From Roseiconus nitratireducens (lineage in GTDB: Bacteria; Planctomycetota; Planctomycetia; Pirellulales; Pirellulaceae), in contig NZ_VWOX01000014.1 of the NCBI RefSeq assembly GCF_008629675.1, forward strand, positions 62,001-126,000: a stretch of 64,000 nt of DNA. Direction: 5' to 3'. A program made the position numbers and the translations under genes. The notes beneath the pieces are model-generated. The model was not told the DNA's origin and did no database searches. It saw nothing but the letters and a program-made list of their open reading frames with translations. Shown here in pieces: positions 46,836 to 53,766 of the stretch. The first letter of the stretch is position 1, and each line of letters opens with the position of its first letter.

Positions 46836-47267
46836 ATGGAGCGCACGAACCTTGTCTTACTGGTTGAGGACGATGCCGACGATGTGCAGCTGACTCGTGA
46901 AGGATTTCGACGCAGCCGTGATTCGGTTGATCTTTACCACGTTCCCGACGGCAGGATGTGCCTGAGATACCTGCGAAAAGAGAACGAGTTTGCGGAAGCT
47001 CGCACGCCCGATTTGGTGCTGCTGGACTTGAACATGCCGGTCATGGATGGTCGTGACGTGTTGGCGGAACTGCGGGAGGATCCCTGTCTGGACCAATTGG
47101 CCGTGGTCGTGTTGACGACCTCGCGCGCCGAAACCGACCTTCGCATTTGTTATCAACTGGGCTGTCGCTCCTACATCGTCAAGCCCATGGACGTCTTCGA
47201 ATTTCAATCGGTGGTGGACCGTCTGTGCACGTACTGGTTTGATACGGTAACGCTACCCTCTGGATGA
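46836..47267 (+). CDS. Stand-alone receiver (Rcp-like response regulator)
   Basis: This 143-residue protein is a single receiver domain with no output domain. Key residues: acidic pair in EDDADD, phospho-acceptor Asp64 (VLLDLNMPVMDG), Thr94/Ser in VVLTTS and Lys116 in YIVKPMD. The insertion YLRKENEFAEARTPDLVLLD between alpha2 and beta3 is typical of the Rcp1 type that partners with phytochrome-like histidine kinases. It starts 24 bases after the kinase-receiver stop and should be cotranscribed. It could receive the phosphate from the upstream histidine kinase, or compete with the receiver of the Ser/Thr kinase as a phosphate sink; the choice is inference. Confidence 0.95.
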   Translation: MERTNLVLLVEDDADDVQLTREGFRRSRDSVDLYHVPDGRMCLRYLRKENEFAEARTPDLVLLDLNMPVMDGRDVLAELREDPCLDQLAVVVLTTSRAETDLRICYQLGCRSYIVKPMDVFEFQSVVDRLCTYWFDTVTLPSG

Positions 47268-47282
47268 CTGCCGGCCAGCATT

Positions 47283-47304
47283 GTCGCCTTTCGCTCCGCG
47301 AAAG
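47283..47304 (+). repeat. REP sequence next to the second transposase
   Basis: The palindrome-centred motif cctttcgctccgcgaaag (preceded by gtcg) lies 43 bases past the 3' end of the transposase gene. Identical copies flank the other side (48080-48134). Confidence 0.9.
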
Positions 47305-47346
47305 CGGCGGGAAGGCGCCGGTTGGACCGAACAAATCTTGGTCAGC

Positions 47347-48015
47347 TTAATCGCGTTGTTTTCCGTAACGCCGATAGAGATACTCGCCTCTCTTTAACCC
47401 GGCTTTTTTACCGTTGTCCCGAATGTATTTCCGCAGATACTCATATTGTTCGGGGCTGCGAACCAAGTGGTCGAAAGGTTCTTGTTGCCAGAATTTCCCG
47501 GTTTGGTTCAGGGCACGATTGATTTGCCGTGCCGTAAAGTGCAACCAGGAATCAAGCTGCGCCACCAGCGAATCTTCCGACGCGAAGCTCGCCAGCAAGT
47601 GGACGTGATTGGGCATCACGATAAAGTCGCCCATGCAATAGCGATCGCCGTCAAAGTGAAGCAGCGAATTCGCCACGATCTTCGCCAATTCCGGTTGCCG
47701 CAGAACGCACCGTCCGTGACAGCAGTCCAGGTAGGTTTCGCGGCACCGATTAAACTCTCGATGGAATCGGTTAAGATCTGAACGACCAAGCTTCTGCAAA
47801 GCGTCTCGCCAGGGCAGTTCGATTCCCGTGTGTCGGTGAATCCAATGATTCTTCTGGCGGTCCCATCGCTGCAAGACGTCTCTGGGAACCGAGTCTGCCG
47901 TACGGAATGTGATGAAGACGATCGCGCCGGCTTGCGACCAGTGGGGGCGATTGTGCCGACTGATCGCAAGGGAAGCCTGTGGGTCATACAATTCCCCCAG
48001 CGGTTTGTCATCCAT
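47347..48015 (-). CDS. REP-associated IS200-like transposase (RAYT)
   Basis: The ATG at 48015 gives MDDKPLGELYDPQASLAI; the frame remains open far upstream but those codons are antisense to real genes. The 222-residue product is a Y1/HUH nuclease of the RAYT type: HUH motif in VMPNHVHLLASF, the nucleophile Tyr probably in EYLRKYIRDNGKKAGL, and the RAYT-typical start with TFRTADSVP and FWQQEPFDH. The length is that of classical RAYTs. It is only distantly related to the transposase at 4173-5249. REP palindromes on both sides (47283-47304; 48080-48134) are its presumed substrates. Confidence 0.93.
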   Translation of the reverse strand: MDDKPLGELYDPQASLAISRHNRPHWSQAGAIVFITFRTADSVPRDVLQRWDRQKNHWIHRHTGIELPWRDALQKLGRSDLNRFHREFNRCRETYLDCCHGRCVLRQPELAKIVANSLLHFDGDRYCMGDFIVMPNHVHLLASFASEDSLVAQLDSWLHFTARQINRALNQTGKFWQQEPFDHLVRSPEQYEYLRKYIRDNGKKAGLKRGEYLYRRYGKQRD

Positions 48016-48079
48016 TGGATAGCATTGCCTCCTTTCGAGCGTCGCGTTTGTGTTGGAGGACTCGGGTAGTCGAACGCTA

Positions 48080-48134
48080 CTTTCGCGGAGCGAAAGGCGA
48101 CGGAGTGTCATTGTCGCCTTTCGCTCCGCGAAAG
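48080..48134. repeat. REPIN: two REP sequences in inverted orientation
   Basis: ctttcgcggagcgaaagg at 48080 and its exact complement cctttcgctccgcgaaag ending at 48134 are separated by 11 bases. This inverted pair, about 65 bases upstream of the RAYT start, is the classical REPIN arrangement. Confidence 0.92.
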
Positions 48135-48225
48135 TGGTGTGGCGGCACTGACGGATCGCACTCTGGGCGGAGCAGAAGTGTGTCAAGCAGGTTCGTCCTG
48201 CGTTTTGATCGGAGAGATGATGTCG

Positions 48226-48729
48226 ATGAGTCCAACGGTCCGATTGGCGGATTATTCGTGCGAACGTCACGCGCAGTCGATCGTGCGATTGCTTGACGGC
48301 TACGCCCGGGATCCGGCCGGGGGTGGCCAGCCGATCCCGGCCGACCGGTTGAGCCGGCTGGTCGGCGAGCTGGCGCGTCGCCCTTACGCCTTCAGCTTGC
48401 TTGCTTTCGTCGACGATCGGGCCGTGGGATTGATCAATTGTTTCGAATCCTTTTCCACGTTTGCCTGCCAGGGGATTGTCAACATTCACGACGTAGTGGT
48501 GGAACGTGAGTTTCGCGGACGGGGGATTGCGGGGGAGTTGCTGCAGGCCGTTGAGGAGGTTGCCGCCGAACGAGGTTGCTGCAAAATGACGATGGAGGTT
48601 TTGGAGGGCAATGAACCGGCCCAACGCGCCTACCGCAGATTCGGGTTTGTCCCCTACCAGCTTCGGGAGGAAGACGGCCGGGCGATGTTCTGGGAGAAAA
48701 AGATTGACGTCGGTGGGTCGCCGCTCTGA
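48226..48729 (+). CDS. GNAT-family N-acetyltransferase
   Basis: This cytoplasmic protein of about 167 residues has the GNAT fold. Acetyl-CoA binding motif A is VVVEREFRGRGIAGELLQAV (R/Q-x-x-G-x-G/A within RGRGIA) and motif B EGNEPAQRAYRRFGFVPYQL. Three in-frame ATGs are near (48217, 48220, 48226). GGAGAG at 48211 favours 48226, 9 bases on, but the earlier two are not excluded. The substrate, a protein N-terminus, amine or small molecule, cannot be inferred. It stands next to the REPIN and before an enolase-superfamily gene, with no obvious functional link. Confidence 0.9.
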   Translation: MSPTVRLADYSCERHAQSIVRLLDGYARDPAGGGQPIPADRLSRLVGELARRPYAFSLLAFVDDRAVGLINCFESFSTFACQGIVNIHDVVVEREFRGRGIAGELLQAVEEVAAERGCCKMTMEVLEGNEPAQRAYRRFGFVPYQLREEDGRAMFWEKKIDVGGSPL

Positions 48730-48840
48730 CGCGTTCAATTCCGTTATGATTTGGCCCGTCGCCCTGCCCTGGTCGCCCTGCCCCGGTCGACCTGCTGACT
48801 GATTGCCGCCGTTCCCCTTGCCGTTTCGCTGGTGCTCGTG

Positions 48841-49944
48841 ATGAAAATCGCTCGTCTCTTTGCTCATCGCGTCGAACTGCCGCTGATCGAAGGGTCCTAC
48901 AAGTGGTCCGGCGGCAAATCCGTTTCGGTGTTCGACAGCACCCTTGTGGGAGTCGAGACCGAATGCGGGCTGACCGGATACGGCGAGGTTTGTCCTCTGG
49001 GACCGTTTTACTTGCCGGCTTACGCGGAGGGTGTCCGGGCGGGGCTGCGGGAGTTGGGGCCGCACCTGTTGGGCATGGATCCGAGAGAACTTGGCAAGTT
49101 GAATGTGCGGATGGACGCGGCGCTGAAGGGACACCCGTATGTCAAATCCGGCATCGACATCGCTTGCTGGGACCTTCTGGGCAAAGCGGCGGAGCTTCCG
49201 GTCTGCGTGTTGATGGGCGGACGGTTTGGGGAGAGCGTCCGGCTGTATCGGGCCATCTCCCAGATCGAACCGGATCGGATGGCCGAAAACGTCGCCGGCT
49301 ATCGCGATCAAGGCTACACGCGTTTTCAACTGAAAGTTGGCGGCGATCCGGATACGGACATCCAGCGGATTCGGGCCGCCCGTGCCGTCCTGCAACCGAC
49401 CGACCGCCTGGTCGCCGATGCCAACACGGGCTGGACACAGCACGAAGCGATGCGCGTCGTCCGCGCGGTGCACGATTTGGATGTCTACATCGAGCAACCG
49501 TGTTTGAGCTATCAGGAATGCCTTGCCGTGCGTCGAAACACCAGCCATCCATTCGTGCTGGACGAAAACATCGATTCACTGGACATGCTGTTACAGGCCA
49601 AGTCCGATTTGGCGATGGATGTCGTCAACTTGAAAATCAGCAAGTTGGGTGGATTGACCAAAGCCAAGCAAGCACGTGACCTGTGCGTCTCGATGGGAAT
49701 CGCGATGACGCTGGAAGACAGCTGGGGTGGTGATGTCACCACCGCTGCAATCGCTCACTTGGCCCACAGCACCCCCGAACCGTTTCGGTTCACGAGCACG
49801 GATTTCAACAGCTACGTTACCGTCAGCACTGCCGAGGGGGCGCCGAAACGGCAGGACGGGATGATGGCCGCGAGCTCGGAACCGGGGCTGGGAGTTACCC
49901 CGAAATGGGAGGTTCTGGGGCCACGGGTCGTGGAAATTGCGTGA
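48841..49944 (+). CDS. Mandelate racemase / muconate lactonizing enzyme family protein
   Basis: This 367-residue enzyme of the enolase superfamily has an N-terminal capping domain (about 1-125) and a (beta/alpha)7-beta barrel. Metal ligands are Asp in VADANTGW, Glu in [10 protein letters not shown] and Asp/Glu in FVLDENIDS. The acid-base Lys lie in RFQLKVGGD (K of the KxK motif; the first position is Gln) and LKISKLGGL. This is the MLE-like subgroup, which includes dipeptide epimerases and hydroxyproline-type dehydratases or epimerases. The Gln for the first Lys argues against a standard epimerase. The reaction is abstraction of an alpha proton next to a carboxylate; the substrate is not assigned. 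The ATG at 48841 is used. Confidence 0.9.
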   Translation: MKIARLFAHRVELPLIEGSYKWSGGKSVSVFDSTLVGVETECGLTGYGEVCPLGPFYLPAYAEGVRAGLRELGPHLLGMDPRELGKLNVRMDAALKGHPYVKSGIDIACWDLLGKAAELPVCVLMGGRFGESVRLYRAISQIEPDRMAENVAGYRDQGYTRFQLKVGGDPDTDIQRIRAARAVLQPTDRLVADANTGWTQHEAMRVVRAVHDLDVYIEQPCLSYQECLAVRRNTSHPFVLDENIDSLDMLLQAKSDLAMDVVNLKISKLGGLTKAKQARDLCVSMGIAMTLEDSWGGDVTTAAIAHLAHSTPEPFRFTSTDFNSYVTVSTAEGAPKRQDGMMAASSEPGLGVTPKWEVLGPRVVEIA

Positions 49945-50099
49945 CACGCCGACCGCGAGTCTTCGTTCGGTTGGGGGCGCGGCACGACCGTGGGCCCTGC
50001 GGACGGCTGGCGGCGGTGTGGACGGCTTAACGTACCGGGCTGTGGTTGGTAGCTTTGGGACGTCTCACAATACGTCTGCCTCGAGAGCAAATCTGGTCG

Positions 50100-50717
50100 A
50101 TGACTGTTTCCGAAGAACATGTACTGGTCATTCCCGCAAGCGTGATCGATTCGATCGGCGCGATTGAAGGATTTGAGTCCGGAGTCGAACGGTTTTTGGG
50201 CCCGATCCTTGCCAGTGATCAGTTGGCCTACCGGCCGCGGAGTCAGATGGAAGTTGATCCCAGCTTCAAACAGCTGATTCCCTACGTCGTGCTGCAATGG
50301 ACCGATGCGGAGGGGCAGGTGCATGTGTTTGCCTACACACGCGGCGGCGGAGGCGGCGAGGCTCGGTTGCATGCCAAGCGAAGCATCGGAATCGGCGGGC
50401 ACATCAGTCGCGAAGACGCCGGCGACGGTGCGGACGCGTACTCCACCGGCATGCAGCGGGAACTGGAGGAAGAGATTCGTTTGGGTTCGGAGTACACCGA
50501 ATCACGCGAGGGGTTGATTTACGATCCGTCCAATGAAGTGGGCCAGGTTCACCTGGGCGTCGTTCACCGATTTGTGCTCGATTCACCCGATGTCTCCAGC
50601 AACGAAGCGGACCTCGCCGATGGCGGCTTCGTGCCCGTCAGCGACCTGTTCGAGCAGCGTGAGGGGTTGGAGACCTGGAGCCAGATCACGTTGAACGCCC
50701 TTTACGGGTCACCTTGA
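50100..50717 (+). CDS. Nudix-type hydrolase (MutT-like, COG4112 type)
   Basis: This 205-residue protein carries a Nudix box with an insertion: GIGGHIS...GADAYSTGMQRELEEEIRL, that is a Gly cluster followed by REXXEE, which binds Mg2+ and cleaves nucleoside diphosphates linked to other moieties. The N-terminal segment has no known signature. The ATG at 50100 was chosen over an ATG 54 bases upstream because GAGAG lies at a suitable distance. Cysteine desulfurase starts 18 bases after its stop, so the two are probably in one operon. Its substrate is unknown. Confidence 0.85.
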   Translation: MTVSEEHVLVIPASVIDSIGAIEGFESGVERFLGPILASDQLAYRPRSQMEVDPSFKQLIPYVVLQWTDAEGQVHVFAYTRGGGGGEARLHAKRSIGIGGHISREDAGDGADAYSTGMQRELEEEIRLGSEYTESREGLIYDPSNEVGQVHLGVVHRFVLDSPDVSSNEADLADGGFVPVSDLFEQREGLETWSQITLNALYGSP

Positions 50718-50735
50718 GGTGGGTGGGGATCGAAC

Positions 50736-51914
50736 GTGATCTATCTGGACAACCACGCAACCACCCCTTGTGACCGCCGCGTGCTGGATCGCATGCTGCC
50801 GTGGTTGACCGAGAAGTTTGGAAACCCCCACAGCACCTCGCACGAAATCGGACGTGAAGCTGCACAGGCCATTGATTCGTCGTTAAACGTCATGGGGGCG
50901 ATTCTGGGGGTCGCCGCCGACTCGATCTTGATGACCAGCGGTGCGACCGAGAGCAATAATCTGGCAATCGACGGCGTTTGTCGGCATCCGCGACAGAAAC
51001 GGCGGAATGTGATCACCACGACCATCGAGCATCCGGCGGTATTGGACGTGGTGGATCGATTGGAAAAGGATGGCTTTCGCGTGACCCGCGTCCCGGTTCA
51101 TCAGCAGGGGCATGAATCGGCTGGACAAGTTGACCTGGCCGCGCTGCGCGATGCATTGAATGAGGACACGGCACTTGTCTCGGTGCATTGGGCCAATAAC
51201 GAAATCGGCGTGATCCAGCCGCTTGACCAGATTGCGGCGATGGTCCACGAAGCCGGAGCCCTGCTGCATAGCGATGCGACACAGGCGGTGGGAAGAATCC
51301 CGGTGTCGTTGGCTGAGGTCGATGTGGACCTGCTGAGTGCTTCGGCGCACAAGTTTTATGGGCCCAAGGGCGTCGGGTTTTTAACGATCGCCAGCGGCTG
51401 TCATCCCCGTCGCGTCCGTTTGAAACCTCTGATCGTCGGAGGCGGCCAGCAACGCAATCTTCGAAGCGGGACGATGGCTCCGGCCAACGTGGTCGGCTGC
51501 GCCGCCGCCATGGAACTGGCCTGTGCCGAAATCGAGTCGACCGCCCGGGAAGCTCTGTCATTGCGAGATCGGTTGTGGAGCGGCCTGAACCGGTCCATCG
51601 ACGAATTGCGGTTGAACGGATCATCGCTGGAGCCGTCGGGCCGCCTGGTCGGCAACTTGAACGTGATGCTTCCCGGAATTGAAGGTGAAGCGTGGATGTC
51701 GGCGACCCCGGGCGTGGCGTTCAGCAGCGGCTCGGCTTGCAGCAGCGTAGACGCGAAACCCAGTCATGTTTTGACGGGCATTGGGTTGAGCGAAAGTGAA
51801 GCGCGGCGGAGTGTCCGATTCGGCGTCGGCAAGTTCAACACACGCGACGAGATCGAACTGGCAATCGCAGCGTTGGTCGAGGGATTCCAGCGCGTAGCAG
51901 GGTCGCTGCAGTAG
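50736..51914 (+). CDS. Cysteine desulfurase (NifS/IscS family)
   Basis: This 392-residue PLP enzyme removes sulfur from L-cysteine as persulfide for Fe-S clusters or thio-tRNA modification. The start is a GTG (MIYLDNHATTPCD, the family's N-terminus). PLP binding is through Lys206 (SASAHKFYGPKG), with TSGATESNNLAI and HSDATQAVGRIP. The active-site Cys335 is in SSGSACSSVDAKPSHVL, giving a group I (IscS/NifS-like) enzyme. No IscU or other Fe-S gene is adjacent. The Nudix gene sits 18 bases upstream. A thiouridine-related methyltransferase (MnmD-like) lies 10 kb away in the same window; desulfurases supply the sulfur of that modification. Confidence 0.95.
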   Translation: MIYLDNHATTPCDRRVLDRMLPWLTEKFGNPHSTSHEIGREAAQAIDSSLNVMGAILGVAADSILMTSGATESNNLAIDGVCRHPRQKRRNVITTTIEHPAVLDVVDRLEKDGFRVTRVPVHQQGHESAGQVDLAALRDALNEDTALVSVHWANNEIGVIQPLDQIAAMVHEAGALLHSDATQAVGRIPVSLAEVDVDLLSASAHKFYGPKGVGFLTIASGCHPRRVRLKPLIVGGGQQRNLRSGTMAPANVVGCAAAMELACAEIESTAREALSLRDRLWSGLNRSIDELRLNGSSLEPSGRLVGNLNVMLPGIEGEAWMSATPGVAFSSGSACSSVDAKPSHVLTGIGLSESEARRSVRFGVGKFNTRDEIELAIAALVEGFQRVAGSLQ

Positions 51915-51935
51915 TTGGCCAGAGGCAGTTCCAGA

Positions 51936-51961
51936 TAGCCACACTCTGGCGAGCGTGGCTA
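51936..51961. repeat. AGCCAC-type hairpin between convergent genes
   Basis: tagccacactctggcgagcg followed by tggcta is a near-perfect hairpin, one of the dispersed family found at 39778 and 59063. It sits between the convergent cysteine desulfurase and aminotransferase genes, where it could mark both 3' ends. Confidence 0.7.
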
Positions 51962-51977
51962 CGTGGGCTTTTTCACG

Positions 51978-53084
51978 TCACCCGGCCAGCTCATTCAGCA
52001 GGGCCACACCTTTGCGAATGGTTTCGTCGGAGGCCGCAAAGCTGATGCGAAAATGGGTGTCTCGGTCGCTGAAGATGTTTCCCGGGATGATCAGCAGGCC
52101 TCGGTCGATGGCGGTCCGCACGAACGCTTCACCGCCCGCGTCGCCGGGGGCCTTGGGGAACAAGTAGAAGGCGCCCCCGGGGCGTGTGAATTCAAAGCGG
52201 TCCGCCAAGCCGTCGCAGATCAAATCTCGTTTACGACGGTAGGCTTCGATCTGGTCTTGGAGGTCGACCTGCATCGCCTGCACCGCGCCCCATTGAAAAG
52301 GTTGTGGCGCGCAAACAAAGGAGTACTGTTGGATCTTGAGCATCGTCGCGATGATCTCCGGCGGCCCGTGCACGTAGCCGACACGCCAGCCGGTCATCGC
52401 GTGGCTCTTGCTGAATCCGTCGATCACGATCGTGTCGGGATTGAACTCGGCGGGCGACACGAAGGATTTATCGTAGTAGAAGCGGCTGTAAATCTCGTCG
52501 GAGACCAACGCGATGTTCTTGCTCGCCGCCAACTGGGCGACGGCCTCCAATTGCTCCCGGCTGGCCGTGACGCCGGTCGGGTTTGCCGGACTGTTCAACA
52601 GGATCATCTTGGTGCGTGGAGTCACGGCGGCGGCGATTTTGTCCGGATCCAATTCAAAATCCGGATAAGAATCCACCGGAACCGCGACGCCACCCGACAT
52701 TTTCAACAGCGCCGGGTACATCACAAAGTACGGATCCAGGTAGATCACTTCGTCGCCCGGATTGACCATCGACATCATCGCCAACATCAACCCACCGCTG
52801 GTGCCGCTGCTGATGAACACGTCGCGATCCTGGCTCGGATAGCGGGCGTTGATCGATTGCATCAACGACTCCCGCAACGGAGCGATGCCCTGCGTTGGTG
52901 AGTAGGCGTTCTTTCCACTTCGGATCGCATCGATCGCGGCATCCTGAATCGACTCGGGGACGTCAAAATCGGGCTGCCCGATCGACAAGTTGATGGGATC
53001 CTTAAGCTTTGCGGCCAGGTCGAAAACCTTTCGAATCCCGCTGGCGTCAAAGGTGGTGGTTCGATCGGCGATCCAGGGGTGCAT
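51978..53084 (-). CDS. Class I/II aminotransferase (aspartate aminotransferase-like)
   Basis: This 368-residue PLP enzyme has the fold-type I aminotransferase signature. Motifs: INLSIGQPDFDVPE near the N-terminus, NSPANPTGV, SDEIYSRFYYD, the PLP-Lys226 block DGFSKSHAMTGWRVGY, and RISFAAS near the end. Members of this subgroup include aspartate, LL-diaminopimelate and aromatic/alanine aminotransferases; the exact amino acid cannot be fixed. The ATG at 53084 (MHPWIADRTT) is preferred over an ATG 16 codons upstream, because the conserved first strand begins soon after. It is divergent from the DUF4416 gene, 75 bases apart. Confidence 0.92.
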   Translation of the reverse strand: MHPWIADRTTTFDASGIRKVFDLAAKLKDPINLSIGQPDFDVPESIQDAAIDAIRSGKNAYSPTQGIAPLRESLMQSINARYPSQDRDVFISSGTSGGLMLAMMSMVNPGDEVIYLDPYFVMYPALLKMSGGVAVPVDSYPDFELDPDKIAAAVTPRTKMILLNSPANPTGVTASREQLEAVAQLAASKNIALVSDEIYSRFYYDKSFVSPAEFNPDTIVIDGFSKSHAMTGWRVGYVHGPPEIIATMLKIQQYSFVCAPQPFQWGAVQAMQVDLQDQIEAYRRKRDLICDGLADRFEFTRPGGAFYLFPKAPGDAGGEAFVRTAIDRGLLIIPGNIFSDRDTHFRISFAASDETIRKGVALLNELAG

Positions 53085-53159
53085 AATAGATCGATGAATG
53101 CGTGGGGAGGATGCGGTCGTTTTCGGTGACACCGCGAGATTCTAGACGAGAGGTGGCTG

Positions 53160-53723
53160 ATGGCCGAGGTGTTCAACGTCGAACCGGTGGTGCGAATCTG
53201 TGCCGTGATTTCAGCGGATGATCGCATCCGCAACCAGGCAATCAACAGGTTGTCCGAGAATTGGGGTGAAATCATGGTGCAGTCGCCCTGTTTGCCATTT
53301 GAAGCGGGAGGCTATTACGCCGAGTCGATGGGGCACCCGTTGAAAAAGCAACTGGTCGCTTTTGGCGACCCGATTGACGGCGGGACGCTGGCCGACTGGA
53401 AGTTGTGGACCAACGCCGTCGAACGTGATTTTGCCGGCCCCGATTACCCGTCGATTCGACCGCTGAATCTGGATCCGGGTTACGTGACGCAGGCCAAACT
53501 GGTTCTGGCGACAACGAAGAACCGCGACCACCGTGTCTATCTGCGCGACGGGATTTTCGGAGAGATCACGTTGACCTACACGGCGAAACGCTGGGTGCAT
53601 CACCGCTGGACCTATCCGGATTACCGGACGGAGGCTGTGGCCGCATTTGCCACGCAATGCCGTGATCATCTGCGTGACCACTTGCTGTCTCGGGGCATGC
53701 TGCGGCGACGTCCGACCGATTGA
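53160..53723 (+). CDS. DUF4416 family protein
   Basis: This 187-residue protein matches DUF4416 in length and pattern: a segment YYAESMGHPLKKQLVAFGDP, then WKLWTNAVERDF, RPLNLDPGYVTQAKLVLATT and VYLRDGIFGEITLTYTAKRW. The family is widespread in deep-branching bacteria and has no known function. There is no signal peptide. Its stop lies 43 bases from the convergent stop of the kinase-Hsp70 gene. It shares a short divergent region with the aminotransferase gene. Confidence 0.9.
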   Translation: MAEVFNVEPVVRICAVISADDRIRNQAINRLSENWGEIMVQSPCLPFEAGGYYAESMGHPLKKQLVAFGDPIDGGTLADWKLWTNAVERDFAGPDYPSIRPLNLDPGYVTQAKLVLATTKNRDHRVYLRDGIFGEITLTYTAKRWVHHRWTYPDYRTEAVAAFATQCRDHLRDHLLSRGMLRRRPTD

Positions 53724-53766
53724 AGCCATCGTCCACGCGGCTTGGGAAAAACTCGCGGCGGATCGT

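Noticed and set aside
48016-49548. Extension of the RAYT reading frame upstream to 49548
   Set aside because: It is antisense to the GNAT and enolase-superfamily genes. RAYT similarity begins at 48015.
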